A stretch of DNA of 64,000 nt from Chlamydiota bacterium. GTDB taxonomy: Bacteria > Chlamydiota > Chlamydiia > Chlamydiales > RGXB01. A program made the position numbers and the translations under genes. The notes under the pieces are model-generated. The model saw only the letters and a program-made list of their open reading frames with translations. It made no database searches and was not told the DNA's origin. The stretch lies in the NCBI GenBank assembly GCA_016866475.1, contig VGMF01000001.1, forward strand, positions 1 to 64,000, given 5' to 3'. Positions 49,346-59,658 of this stretch are shown one piece after another; position 1 is the stretch's first letter, and every line of letters begins with the position of its first letter.

Positions 49346-49951
49346 TTATCGCTTCTGCTCTTTCCAATTCTCCCAATACTCCTCGCCATAGTTCACGCAA
49401 AGCTCGTCCCCATTTTTTATATTTTTTCTAGCGATGTAAATGACTCTTGGTAGCCCCTCGACAAATATTGTGACTGCTTCGACATTAGGATCGTCTGCAT
49501 GATTGATCGTACGGGCAACATTCCCACTGTAACGAGCATCAAGGACATAACCGGTCTCATCGTCCCCAACGGTAAGGTTGAAAATGTAGCGGTTATCGGG
49601 GTGGATCTCTTTTTCATGTGTGATCAAGCCGATATATTCGCAAACGAAGGCCCCTTTTTTGATCGGCTCTTTTGCAAAAACACCATTTCCGATAGTAGAA
49701 TTCACCCAACGAATTTCTAAAGAATGTGGGGGAATTTTTCCGAGAAACTTTTCATATTTGGTAGCAAGATGGTCTTCAAGATCCCATTTCCCGCTAAATT
49801 TTCTCACCTGTTTTTTTAGGTTGAGAATAACCTTCAAACTGCGCGGATACGGGCGATCCAATGGGAGAAAGGGTTCTTTTTTTAGGGCCTCTTTTGAATA
49901 GACATGTAAACTCTTTCCCATTTCCTTACCTTTGAATGCTTCTAAAAACAA
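49346..49951 (-). CDS. SET-domain lysine methyltransferase-like protein, copy 1
   Basis: GNGVFAKEPIKKGAFVCEYIGLI...ARTINHADDPNVEAV...DELCVNYGEEYW. Confidence 0.9.
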   Translation of the reverse strand: MFLEAFKGKEMGKSLHVYSKEALKKEPFLPLDRPYPRSLKVILNLKKQVRKFSGKWDLEDHLATKYEKFLGKIPPHSLEIRWVNSTIGNGVFAKEPIKKGAFVCEYIGLITHEKEIHPDNRYIFNLTVGDDETGYVLDARYSGNVARTINHADDPNVEAVTIFVEGLPRVIYIARKNIKNGDELCVNYGEEYWENWKEQKR

Positions 49952-49988
49952 TCAGTAACAGATCTTTCCAACCTTTGCAAGAAAGATT

Positions 49989-50633
49989 TTACTCCCAGTA
50001 GTAAGGGCCATAATCGACGGTAAGTTCCTCATCTTTTTCGATCCTACGGTTTGTAAAAAAAATGATCCTAGGAAGGTTTTCGATCAAAAGCCATCTGGAA
50101 ATCAAATTTGGTTGATCGCTATGATTTATAAACCTTGTGTGGTTCCCCTGTTTTTCTGCATCAATCACATAGCCAGTATCAAAAGTATCAATCGCATATT
50201 CAAAAATGTAACTGTTGTCTCGATCTTTTTTGCGGTCCCTTTTTTTTACAATTCCAGTATATTCCCCTACACATGTCATCTCGGCTAACACCTGGTTGGC
50301 AAAAAGACCTGCACCTTTTAGCTCATCGATTTCACGCACACTCATTTTTTGTCGAATTCCCGACAGTTCCCTTTTAAATAGCGCTAAGTTCCAGCGATTA
50401 AACTGCCTGAATTTTGGATCTGACAATCGCTTCTCCCCCTTTTTTTGGATCCAAATCTGATCTACATTCTCGTCATATACCAGTTGATCCAGATAGTTGA
50501 ATTTGTAAAAATTGCTTAAAGAGGCACTCTCATCGGGGATTAAAAAATCCCGAGCAGTTTCCACCATATCCCCCCCACTAATCCCCAAATCAAAATATTG
50601 AGTACACTCATCGCAAATCCAATTTTCCACCAA
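49989..50633 (-). CDS. SET-domain lysine methyltransferase-like protein, copy 2
   Basis: GAGLFANQVLAEMTCVGEYTGIV...HTRFINHSDQPNL...DEELTVDYGPYYWE. Confidence 0.9.
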   Translation of the reverse strand: MVENWICDECTQYFDLGISGGDMVETARDFLIPDESASLSNFYKFNYLDQLVYDENVDQIWIQKKGEKRLSDPKFRQFNRWNLALFKRELSGIRQKMSVREIDELKGAGLFANQVLAEMTCVGEYTGIVKKRDRKKDRDNSYIFEYAIDTFDTGYVIDAEKQGNHTRFINHSDQPNLISRWLLIENLPRIIFFTNRRIEKDEELTVDYGPYYWE

Positions 50634-51976
50634 TCGGCGATTTTTACAAAATTAGCTCCATAAAGGATAGGCGCGGGCCCCGACCCGAAGTGGGTAAGAG
50701 AACCGAAAAGAGAGCTTGTAAAACCAAACACCAATGCGGTCAGCTTTGCAGGGGCCCCCAAGTTTACCGCCACAACGAAGAACGGGAGTAAAAGCGCTCC
50801 TATGTGGGCCAGGTTGCTTGCAAAAAAATAGTGGGCGTAAAAATAAATGAGCGCTAGGGTCACAAGTCCCCAACCCCATGAAACGCCTATAAAATGCCCC
50901 TTAACTACCAGCCCAAACCAATCGGCAATACCAAATTTCGTGATGTAGCCGGCCAACATTAAAAGGGTCGCAAACCAGATCAGCGTGTCCCAAGCCCCTT
51001 TCTCTTTAAGGACGTCCTCCCATGTGAGGACCTGCAAGACTAAAAGAAGAGCTAAACCAATAAATGCTGTGAGCGTTGCCGAGAGCCAGGCGCTTCCAAT
51101 TGACCAAAGAAAAACTAAAATAAAAAAAACACCCAGCATAGCAAGTTCGTCCCCCTTAATTCCTCCCATAGCAATCAATTCCTCCCTTGACTTTTGGGGA
51201 GCTTGGGGTGTCTCTTTAAATTCGGGGGGATAAATCTTGTGTAAAAGGTAAGGGATAGCCAAAAGACTTAAAAGACCGGGGGCTATGGCAGCTATCGCCC
51301 ACTCGGTCCAGGAGATTTGAACCCCATAAGGTTTTACAAAATTCAGCACCATTGGGTTTCCAGCCATCGCAGTTAAAAACATCGCACTTGTGACGGTGCC
51401 CGACTGAAAAATTGTCTGAATCAAGAAAGCTCCGATGCGCCTCGGGCTATGGTCGGGATCGCTCCCAAAAGCTTTAGCGATCGATAAGACAACCGGATAG
51501 ACTATCCCCCCAATTCTTGCTGTCACGCTTGGTATAGCGGGGGCCAGTAACAAATCTGTCAAGGCCATCCCATAGGCGATACCAAGACTGTTTTTTCCCA
51601 TCACTTTTAACAAAATATGCGCGAGCCTTAATCCAAGCCCAGTTTTTATAAAACCTCTGGCTATAAAAAAAGCCGAGGCAATCAACCAAACCACGGGATT
51701 CGAAAAACCTATAAACGTCTCCTCAAAAGTAAGGACACTTGTAAGGGGAAGAACCAAAAGGGAAAAGATACAAATGGCACCTGATGGGAGGGGTTTGAGG
51801 ATCACTCCTAAAACTGTGAATAAAAATACACCAAACACTTTCATCCCCCTCGGATCTGTACCTAAAGGTTCGGGCAAATGCCAGAATATCCCCCCAATTA
51901 TTATACAGAAAATAAGTTTCAAAAGATCTGTGGTATGTTGTAGCCGTAAAAAAAGGGGCTTTGTAAGCGAGGACAT
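50540..51976 (-). CDS. DASS/SLC13-type dicarboxylate translocator
   Basis: 478 aa; GGIFWHLPEPLGTDPRGMKVFGVF..., ALTDLLLAPAIPSVTARIGGIVYPVV, FGFTSSLFGSLTHFGSGPAPILYGA. Confidence 0.92.
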   Translation of the reverse strand: MSSLTKPLFLRLQHTTDLLKLIFCIIIGGIFWHLPEPLGTDPRGMKVFGVFLFTVLGVILKPLPSGAICIFSLLVLPLTSVLTFEETFIGFSNPVVWLIASAFFIARGFIKTGLGLRLAHILLKVMGKNSLGIAYGMALTDLLLAPAIPSVTARIGGIVYPVVLSIAKAFGSDPDHSPRRIGAFLIQTIFQSGTVTSAMFLTAMAGNPMVLNFVKPYGVQISWTEWAIAAIAPGLLSLLAIPYLLHKIYPPEFKETPQAPQKSREELIAMGGIKGDELAMLGVFFILVFLWSIGSAWLSATLTAFIGLALLLVLQVLTWEDVLKEKGAWDTLIWFATLLMLAGYITKFGIADWFGLVVKGHFIGVSWGWGLVTLALIYFYAHYFFASNLAHIGALLLPFFVVAVNLGAPAKLTALVFGFTSSLFGSLTHFGSGPAPILYGANFVKIADWWKIGFAMSVLNILIWGLVGGIWWKLLGIF

Positions 51977-52035
51977 GCGTATCTATTTGTTGTTCTTAAA
52001 TTAGTTTAACAAAATTGTGGGAAAATGGAAATAAA

Positions 52036-53928
52036 TTAGACCTCCATCCCTCTAAAGGGAGTTTCATGATCATGGCTTGGCATTTGCAAAACAACATATC
52101 CGCTATTTTCAGCAGATATAGAATTAAAAGTTTGAAAAACCGGAGGCAGGTTCAGACGCACCGGATCAGACGTACTTTGCAAACCGGTTTGGGAGGTTTC
52201 ACTGCGGCCAGGAGCAAATACTAGATTGCTCTCAAGTCTAAAATTTCCGGCCTCTAAAACCTGCGATGATTCCCCTCCATGTTGAACGAGTTGCAAAATT
52301 GTGTCAGAGGAGTTGCTTGGACGGCGCGAACTCGATTGACTTAAAGAACGTATTGTTTCGCTACGCACATGCCTGACGGCCCCTTGTCGTGAAGTATTAG
52401 GAGGCTGTATTTCTTGCCCCAAATCTCGGCTTGCAGAATCTATTGTCCTCGGCGTATCCCTATTTTGGGGGTACTGTTGGATTCCAGGATCCAATTCCCC
52501 TCCTCCAAAAACGGTAAATGTCTGTGAAGAGATTAGGGGCCCTGCACTTCGGACCTCATCCGATGAAAAGAACCCGCGCCCGGACCCGTAGGGCTGTAAG
52601 GTTATTTGTGAGCGGTATTCCTCGATTGACTGATCACGACCTTTAGAGGACTGGGTACTTTGAATAGATACGTTCGATCCCGATCGGTATCCTCCTTGCA
52701 ACCGATGCATTGTGCGTCGAGATATTGAGCCGGCTAAAGATACCGATTCGAGCCCATCTTCATCGGATGTAAAACTTTCTGAAAGGGCCTCCCCTGAGAG
52801 GTTTTGCGAGTTGATAGAGCGCGCATCCTCGTTCTGAAAAGATCGGTCAGAAACCCCTGCACCCTGGATAGACCTTCCGTTCCGGGGAACTTCTGGGTTT
52901 ACCACCAAAAAACGCGGTTGGGAGGTTTCAGCTTTAAGGCCCTGCACTGATTGTCTTTTTCCCAGCAACTCTTGCGATCTATCCATAATTTTTTTGCGGA
53001 TCAAAATAATATTTGCCCACTGTTTGTAGGCAAATTTTAATTTTTCTTGGTCTTGTAAAAGTAGGAAACGATTATGCCTGAAAATTTTAGACATTCTGTT
53101 GGAAAGGACAACCGCATGGTACCATCTATTGAAAAGTCTTCTCTTTATATTTATCGGATTCTTACGGTCAAAAACAACCCTAAATCTCTCCTGAATAAGA
53201 TCCTTTGCTCCATCCTCAATAGCAGAGGCTAATTGTTTTTTTAAGTTTTTAGCAAGATCGCCTTGAATTTTAACTTCTGGCATCCCTTTGAGGAGTTTTA
53301 CCGCATCTTTACAATTAGATCTTGGATCTATTGCGGTAGGGACCTGATTTTTTAGGGCGCTGATGGATCGGAAAACATTGTAAATTGCGGCAGCTTCCTC
53401 AATCTTTTGACATTTTATCTCAACATCTTTGAGCATCCCCAAAAATTTTTCTTTTTCCAGCTTCTGCTTGTTTCTATAATCGGTAGCCGCCGATAGAACC
53501 TTAGATACCATCACAAGAGCCGCCGTAAACCCTTTCGGCACGTCCGTCTCTCCAAAAAATTTAGTTGCCGTATCGGAAGTCTCCATAATAATCAGGGCAA
53601 CTGCAACGAAAGCTGCCATATAATCGACCCCCCTAAACGTCCAATCCGCAACCTGCTGCTTTGTAAATCTTGTTCCACAAAAAAAGGGGTCTTTTTTGTT
53701 TAGAAATTGCTCAACTGTCGTCTGCACCTCCCTTAGCTTTTGGATGTTCCTCTCCAAAATAGCTAAAGGAGACTGGATCACCGCAACCATTTCTGTAGTT
53801 TCTTTTGACTCAAAGTTTTGTCCAACACTGATCACCGTTTCATCGATCGCTTTTACAGCAAAATCGCATTGGTTGATCAGTTCTTCCAGAGGAAAACAGC
53901 CTGCTGAGCTTCTAACCTTGAATGGCAT
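52036..53928 (-). CDS. hypothetical protein with Ser/Arg/Gln-rich C-terminus (candidate effector)
   Basis: 630-aa ORF; helical N-terminal half, hydrophobic patch YMAAFVAVALIIM, disordered C-terminal half. Confidence 0.65.
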   Translation of the reverse strand: MPFKVRSSAGCFPLEELINQCDFAVKAIDETVISVGQNFESKETTEMVAVIQSPLAILERNIQKLREVQTTVEQFLNKKDPFFCGTRFTKQQVADWTFRGVDYMAAFVAVALIIMETSDTATKFFGETDVPKGFTAALVMVSKVLSAATDYRNKQKLEKEKFLGMLKDVEIKCQKIEEAAAIYNVFRSISALKNQVPTAIDPRSNCKDAVKLLKGMPEVKIQGDLAKNLKKQLASAIEDGAKDLIQERFRVVFDRKNPINIKRRLFNRWYHAVVLSNRMSKIFRHNRFLLLQDQEKLKFAYKQWANIILIRKKIMDRSQELLGKRQSVQGLKAETSQPRFLVVNPEVPRNGRSIQGAGVSDRSFQNEDARSINSQNLSGEALSESFTSDEDGLESVSLAGSISRRTMHRLQGGYRSGSNVSIQSTQSSKGRDQSIEEYRSQITLQPYGSGRGFFSSDEVRSAGPLISSQTFTVFGGGELDPGIQQYPQNRDTPRTIDSASRDLGQEIQPPNTSRQGAVRHVRSETIRSLSQSSSRRPSNSSDTILQLVQHGGESSQVLEAGNFRLESNLVFAPGRSETSQTGLQSTSDPVRLNLPPVFQTFNSISAENSGYVVLQMPSHDHETPFRGMEV

Positions 53929-53982
53929 CGAAAGATCCTTCTGTTAATCTTAAATAAAAATTTAACAGAGTATAAATTTTTT

Positions 53983-55191
53983 TTAAAGAGAAAATTCTGT
54001 TTCGAAAAAAATCCCGAGCTGCCTCTCCCCCTGCCTTAAAAAAGCCTCTTTTCCACTTATGAAATAAGACGATTGCTCATAGTAGGGGTCATGAAAAATT
54101 TTCATATCCAAAACAGCTGCCTCCTTTTTAAAAGGGAGCCTTAGCCCTTTTACAGGCAAAGTGTCTATAACAAGATCAAATTCGGGTAGTAGCTCCTCAA
54201 GAAGAAAAACCGGGACACCACAACTCTCTTCAAAAGCCTTTTTTTTACGAGGGTCACGTAAAAAAACGTGCACCAACGACTCTTTTTTTAAAAAATTGGC
54301 AAACGCTTTAGCAACCCCCCCTCCCCCTAGAATGGCGACTCTCTTCCCCTTGAAATCACAATCGTTGAGAATCTCTGTGTCCGTATTGTAACCCTTTCCT
54401 TTATAATACGTATTCACCGTTTGGCAGAGCTTAGCGCTTGCATCTAATTTTTTACAAAATTCTACACTCGCCTCTTTAAATGGCATCGTAATGGAAAACC
54501 CCTGAAAATAAGGGGAGTCCAATAGTTTCTTAATCTCAGAGGTCTCAATCACTAGATTCATGTACAAGGCGTTGATCCCTTCTCTGGCAAAAAGGGGATT
54601 GTAAACTTTATAGCCAATTGATTTAGGACTCCCCTCCCCTTTAAGCAATCCAAAAAGGGCTGTGTCTCTACGCAGCCTTGAAATTTGGTATATATCCTTC
54701 AACTCATTAAAAGGTATTTGACCATGGAACCCTTCTTTTGAAGTGTAAATCCAGCGCGCACCGAAAATATAACTCAAGAGCCTCGTAGCCTGGCACCTTT
54801 CCCCTTTTGCAAAAAGGATCAGCTTTTGGGAATAGATGGAAAATAGGGGGATCAAATCGAGATAATCTCCCATACGAATGGAATCGAAGCAGCACTTAAT
54901 GAGATAGGGGCGCTCTTTTGACATTATCTCTAAAAGCTCTGTCACATGCTCTTTAGAAACAAAAGGGCCATGATACGAATAAATCCATTTTGTGTTTGGA
55001 AAATTCTCATGATAGGGCCCTAACTCGTTTGGATAGGCAACATCGACATACGGGGCATTTTGGTGAGGTGGCTGATTTGTTAAAAGGTAAGGGTTTTTAT
55101 GCTCGGTTCGTGTCGTTCGATCCGGTCTGAGTTCGATAATATCGGCCCCCTCCACCTCCTCCTCATCCGTTTGAAGAGTATAGACAATCAT
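53983..55191 (-). CDS. aroDE: bifunctional 3-dehydroquinate dehydratase / shikimate dehydrogenase
   Basis: N-term IELRPDR..., C-term GFSITMPFKEA, VNTYYKGKGYNTD, AILGGGGVAKAFANFL. Confidence 0.92.
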   Translation of the reverse strand: MIVYTLQTDEEEVEGADIIELRPDRTTRTEHKNPYLLTNQPPHQNAPYVDVAYPNELGPYHENFPNTKWIYSYHGPFVSKEHVTELLEIMSKERPYLIKCCFDSIRMGDYLDLIPLFSIYSQKLILFAKGERCQATRLLSYIFGARWIYTSKEGFHGQIPFNELKDIYQISRLRRDTALFGLLKGEGSPKSIGYKVYNPLFAREGINALYMNLVIETSEIKKLLDSPYFQGFSITMPFKEASVEFCKKLDASAKLCQTVNTYYKGKGYNTDTEILNDCDFKGKRVAILGGGGVAKAFANFLKKESLVHVFLRDPRKKKAFEESCGVPVFLLEELLPEFDLVIDTLPVKGLRLPFKKEAAVLDMKIFHDPYYEQSSYFISGKEAFLRQGERQLGIFFETEFSL

Positions 55192-56221
55192 CCAGCATCA
55201 CCTCCTCGACAATCTTGATCACATGCTCATAGGGAAAAAAAACCAGAAAATCCCTCATTTTATGATGCACCACATTCGAAAATGCAATGTCACAGGAACG
55301 ATTTTTTTTGTCTCTTTGTAGAATTTTCCCAAATTTAGCACTATCGATTCGGGGAAAGGGTGTTTTAAATGGCAAAAAAGAGGCAATTTTTTCCTGAAGC
55401 CAAGTCGGAAACCCCAAAATAGCCATCTCCAATCTTATACCGTGCTGGACCGCTTCCCCGTGCGTTATGGAAAAATCCATGGATGCCTCAAGGGCGTGTC
55501 CGATCGTATGTCCAAAATTCAAAAGATATCGGATCCCTTTTTCATCAGGGTCCTCATCAACAATTTGCCGCTTCAAATCTCTGGCCTTTTCGATACTTTT
55601 TTCTGAAAGGGGATATTCTAAACCTCGTAAAAAGTCCTCGTGGGTTTTTGGATCGATAAAATCCCCTTTATTTAGATGGCAATTCTTAAAGCTGTGAACC
55701 ACGGCTATTTTTATCACCTCTACATACCCAGACAATAGCTGCTCCTCAGGCAAAGTTGCTAGAAAAGCGGTATCAATAATCGTTTTTTTGGGAAAGTAGG
55801 TGGTCCCGATGCTATTTTTTAAAAAAGGGCGGTTGATCCCGTTTTTACCCCCGACAGAGGCGTCAACCATCCCAAGTAGAGTCGTTGGAACGAACACAAC
55901 GTCAACCCCTCTCATGTAGGTGGAAGCGACAAATCCTACCAGATCTAAGAGCGCACCGCCCCCCACACCCACAAGGAGGTCCGATTTTTTGAAATCGTTG
56001 CCGATCAAAAAATCGACGATTTTGAGATACATTTCCCAGGACTTGTCTTTTTCTTCGCCGTCGATTTCATACAGCACCCCTTCTATACCATAAAAGTGGA
56101 GCCTTGGAAGATGGGATAGAACAGATTTGGCATAAATAATTATTTGGCGTGGCATGCAACATCTCTTTTCAAATGCAGTTGCGTTTGGAACAACAAAAAA
56201 AAGTCCATCAAAGTGATCCAT
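55163..56221 (-). CDS. aroB: 3-dehydroquinate synthase (likely start at internal MPRQIIIYAK)
   Basis: VGGGALLDLVGFVASTYMRGVDVVFVPTTLLGMVDASVGGKNGIN, NFGHTIGHALE. Confidence 0.95.
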   Translation of the reverse strand: MDHFDGLFFVVPNATAFEKRCCMPRQIIIYAKSVLSHLPRLHFYGIEGVLYEIDGEEKDKSWEMYLKIVDFLIGNDFKKSDLLVGVGGGALLDLVGFVASTYMRGVDVVFVPTTLLGMVDASVGGKNGINRPFLKNSIGTTYFPKKTIIDTAFLATLPEEQLLSGYVEVIKIAVVHSFKNCHLNKGDFIDPKTHEDFLRGLEYPLSEKSIEKARDLKRQIVDEDPDEKGIRYLLNFGHTIGHALEASMDFSITHGEAVQHGIRLEMAILGFPTWLQEKIASFLPFKTPFPRIDSAKFGKILQRDKKNRSCDIAFSNVVHHKMRDFLVFFPYEHVIKIVEEVMLDDCLYSSNG

Positions 56222-57240
56222 AACATGGATTCGACTACTATGCGCGCCCTTGGGGCTAGCAACGGATCATGCCGACCGTTTATTGTCAGAGTTTTTCCTT
56301 GTGAAATTTGTTGCTTTCCAACAGACGAAGGAGGTTTAAAAAAGAGCTCCCCAAATATCGGCTCTCCGGTGGAGATACCTCCCAAAATACCTGCCATATC
56401 ATTTTTTATCGGACGTATAGATCCGTTTTTTTCAACGTAGGGATCATTGAATTCGGAGCCCGTTTTCGTTTGAAGGGTATTGATGTCCCCCAAAATAAAT
56501 CCTTTTGCAGCGGGGATGCTCATCAGCGCATCGGCCAACTTATTTGTAAGTTTATTGTACACAGGCTCGCCCAGCGATTGGAGCATCGGGTCGATTCTAA
56601 AACAGACGGAACTAGAAAGGGAATCTTTTTCCTCCATCGCCTTCTCCAATAAAATACGCCAGTCGGCACTTGCAGAGGGGTCGTGACAACCGAAAGGATC
56701 GTTAAGGACCCGCTCTCTAGCAGTAGGGAGCGGATCAAAATACTCTGGGGCACGCACATTTTGGATTTGCCGCACATCTGCTAAAAGATCGATATCATAA
56801 TTACGCAAAATCTGTTTGGCAATCGATCCTGCAACTACCCTGCAGAGTGTTTCTCGAGCTGAAGCTCTGCCCCCTCCCCTTAAATCGGGATGCCCATATT
56901 TTTCCAAATAGGTAAAATCGGCATGACCCGGTCTGAGCTGATCTTTTAAAAAATCGTAGTCTTTTGATCTTTGATCCCGATTCGGTACAAAAAAAGCAAT
57001 CGGAGCTCCCGTTGTAAAACCTTCGTAAATTCCGGCAAGGATTTCCACTTGGTCTGGTTCCTTTCTTTGAGAAGAAAAATGGGAGCGTCCAGGCGCCCTT
57101 AGGTCCAAATCCCTTTGAATCTCCTCATGAACAATTTTGAACCCACTCGGCACCCCGTCGATGATCCCGACATATCCAGGCCCATGAGATTCCCCCGCCG
57201 TCGTTAAAGTGTAGTGCCGGCCGATTGCATTGCTTCCCAT
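56140..57240 (-). CDS. aroC: chorismate synthase
   Basis: TAGESHGPGYVGIIDGVPSG, RPGHADFTYLEKYGHPDLRGGGRASARET. Confidence 0.96.
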   Translation of the reverse strand: MGSNAIGRHYTLTTAGESHGPGYVGIIDGVPSGFKIVHEEIQRDLDLRAPGRSHFSSQRKEPDQVEILAGIYEGFTTGAPIAFFVPNRDQRSKDYDFLKDQLRPGHADFTYLEKYGHPDLRGGGRASARETLCRVVAGSIAKQILRNYDIDLLADVRQIQNVRAPEYFDPLPTARERVLNDPFGCHDPSASADWRILLEKAMEEKDSLSSSVCFRIDPMLQSLGEPVYNKLTNKLADALMSIPAAKGFILGDINTLQTKTGSEFNDPYVEKNGSIRPIKNDMAGILGGISTGEPIFGELFFKPPSSVGKQQISQGKTLTINGRHDPLLAPRARIVVESMLWITLMDFFLLFQTQLHLKRDVACHAK

Positions 57241-57719
57241 AGTCTATCAGTATCCATTTTCGTATCTATACCTGTCAATTCTACAGTGATCTGGGCATTA
57301 GAGGCATACCCTTTTTCTCTTTCGGTCATCCAGGTTTCAAAATCTACCCCTCTAAGGTAGGGTGCAGTAAAATCGATCCGCGCTTTTAAAACCTCTTTAG
57401 GAATGCGTATCCAAATTGTAGTGTAACGGAAGGGATTTTTTTTTATAGGGGTTCCCCCACCCAATGAAATCAGGTGTGAATTGTGTGAGAGAAGCTCCTG
57501 AAAGGCCTCGAGTTCTTTTTTACGAAAAACACTCTCCCCAAATTCGTTAAAAAGAGAGCGGACTTTTGTTTGATATTTAGTTTCGAGATAGAGGTCAAGA
57601 TCTGCAAAATTCAGGTTTTTTTGGTCTGATAACAATTTTACCAAAGTCGTCTTTCCCGATTTCGGCAGCCCAATCAGGACAAAAGGTTTCAAAAAAGGAA
57701 GGGAAAGATTTAGAGACAC
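57204..57719 (-). CDS. aroK: shikimate kinase
   Basis: FVLIGLPKSGKTTLVKLLS Walker A; FADLDLYLE; ISLGGGTP. Confidence 0.92.
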   Translation of the reverse strand: MSLNLSLPFLKPFVLIGLPKSGKTTLVKLLSDQKNLNFADLDLYLETKYQTKVRSLFNEFGESVFRKKELEAFQELLSHNSHLISLGGGTPIKKNPFRYTTIWIRIPKEVLKARIDFTAPYLRGVDFETWMTEREKGYASNAQITVELTGIDTKMDTDRLWEAMQSAGTTL

Positions 57720-58779
57720 AATCTACACTCTCTATTGTTGTTGGTCCTGTGGCGCCGATTGCCGCAACCGCTAAACTCATGGCGACCCTGTGGTCGTTAT
57801 GGGAAAAAAGGGACGCACCTTTCAGGGGTCCCGGGGTGATTTCGATCCAATCTGCTGCTTCATCTACATGAATACAAGCCCCCATCTTGACCAATTCAGT
57901 ACGCATCGAAAATGGTCGGTCGGACTCTTTTTGTCGTGCCACGTGGATCTTGTGCAGTTTTGTGGGCCCCTTTCCATAAACGGCAAGAACCATGAGTACG
58001 GGAAGTAAATCAGGGGTGTCCTCAATCGAACACTCTGACTGTTCCAATAGCGAAAAAAGGGCTTTATCACCTTGCGCGTCAGAAAAATCACATTTTTCAA
58101 GATCCAATTCGGTATTTAAAATTTTCGATACGGCTACTAGAAATGCAAGAGAGCTAAAGTCCATAGGGATTGTTGTTTCAAAAGGGTCTATGGTGACCTT
58201 TTTGGGTATATGGAACGTTTCATAATTGCAATTTTTGATATTGGCTTGAAAACGGTTCAGCCATCCCAGGGTGATTTCCACGTAAGGTTTCTCACACGGG
58301 TTTTTTACATGAATCGTACTCTTTCCCTCACATTGGGATAACGCAATCAAAAGCGCAGAAACATGTTGGGAATTCGTCCCATCCAATTCGACCGAACCGG
58401 AGTGCAATGGGCCCTCTATCTCAAGCGGGGCGAATCCCTCGCTTTCCAAATACGTTATTTTAACTCCCAGAGAGCGCAAAGCCTCTACGAGAGGGGCTAC
58501 CGGTCTAAGGGTTCTGATCGAAGCGTCGCCCGTAACGACCGTTTTTTTTCCCCTTAGAGAGGCAAGTGCCATATAAAAATGGAGTGCAAGTCCCGAATTT
58601 CGGACATCAACCGTATCGATATCCCACCAGATGCGTAAATTTTTTTTGAACTCCTCAACCTCCGGGGCTTGTAAAATATTTTCTACAATGCACTCTTTTT
58701 TCGAGAGGTGTTCAAAGACTAGGGCTCTCATTGTGTGTGACTTGGAGGGGGGAATCTTCATCAAATAAACATGCCACAT
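57595..58779 (-). CDS. aroA: 3-phosphoshikimate 1-carboxyvinyltransferase (EPSP synthase)
   Basis: PPSKSHTMRALVF, DGTNSQHVSALLIAL, KESDRPFSMRTEL, HNDHRVAMSLAVA. Confidence 0.95.
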   Translation of the reverse strand: MWHVYLMKIPPSKSHTMRALVFEHLSKKECIVENILQAPEVEEFKKNLRIWWDIDTVDVRNSGLALHFYMALASLRGKKTVVTGDASIRTLRPVAPLVEALRSLGVKITYLESEGFAPLEIEGPLHSGSVELDGTNSQHVSALLIALSQCEGKSTIHVKNPCEKPYVEITLGWLNRFQANIKNCNYETFHIPKKVTIDPFETTIPMDFSSLAFLVAVSKILNTELDLEKCDFSDAQGDKALFSLLEQSECSIEDTPDLLPVLMVLAVYGKGPTKLHKIHVARQKESDRPFSMRTELVKMGACIHVDEAADWIEITPGPLKGASLFSHNDHRVAMSLAVAAIGATGPTTIESVDCVSKSFPSFFETFCPDWAAEIGKDDFGKIVIRPKKPEFCRS

Positions 58780-58827
58780 CCCGCATTTTCTTTCAAAAAA
58801 TAGAGTGGTCCTGTAAAATGCTTTACT

Positions 58828-59658
58828 ATGAAACGGTTCTTTAAGTCATTCCTGATCGGGTTAACCCTCCTTTTTGCGGGCAATTATGTCTATCTCTACA
58901 ACGCGCAGGATTCCCTTATCTTCCACTACAAGACCCTCCCCCGCAGCTACAACTTCCAAATGTCTCAAAAGTTTGAAGAGAGGACCTATTCTGTAGACCG
59001 CGGGATTCAACTCAACGCCCTCTATTTTCCCCAAATAACGGAGGAGGAATCAAAAGGGGTGGTGATTTGCTTTCACGGCAGGGGGACAAACCTTTCAAGA
59101 GATTGGGGCAAGCTTGCGGCACTGTATATCCATCGTGGCTACGACTTCATAATTTATGATTACAGAGGATTTGGAAAAAGCGACGGTCATATAGATCCAC
59201 AGAACATCTACAATGATCCGATTAAAATGTATGAAATTGTCACATCGGAATACAAAGGGAAGAAGACAATTGTTATGGGAAGATCCATGGGGACGAATTT
59301 TGCAACCTTTGTAGCTTCGATAAAAAAACCGGATGCGCTGATCCTGGATGCCCCTTTTTATAGTATGCTGGATATGGCTTGCCTTACCAAGCCCTATATC
59401 CCACGCATCTTGCTTGAGAAAATTCTGAAGTACCCTATGTACACTAACCAGCACATAAAAAAGGTCGATTGCCCTATTCTTATCTTTCACGGTACCGAAG
59501 ATAATACAGTTCCCTATTGCGAATCGGTTCGTCTTTTCGATATTATCAAGCACAAACAAAAAAACCATTTTGTAAAACTTGAGGGAGCAGACCACTTTAG
59601 TTTGGCTCAGCACCCTGAATACGAACCCTCTATAGACGCATTCTTAAAAGAACTATGA
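58828..59658 (+). CDS. alpha/beta hydrolase (BEM46-like), copy 1
   Basis: GVVICFHGRGTN, YDYRGFGKSDG, VMGRSMGTNFATF, FHGTEDNTVPY, GADHFS. Confidence 0.9.
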   Translation: MKRFFKSFLIGLTLLFAGNYVYLYNAQDSLIFHYKTLPRSYNFQMSQKFEERTYSVDRGIQLNALYFPQITEEESKGVVICFHGRGTNLSRDWGKLAALYIHRGYDFIIYDYRGFGKSDGHIDPQNIYNDPIKMYEIVTSEYKGKKTIVMGRSMGTNFATFVASIKKPDALILDAPFYSMLDMACLTKPYIPRILLEKILKYPMYTNQHIKKVDCPILIFHGTEDNTVPYCESVRLFDIIKHKQKNHFVKLEGADHFSLAQHPEYEPSIDAFLKEL

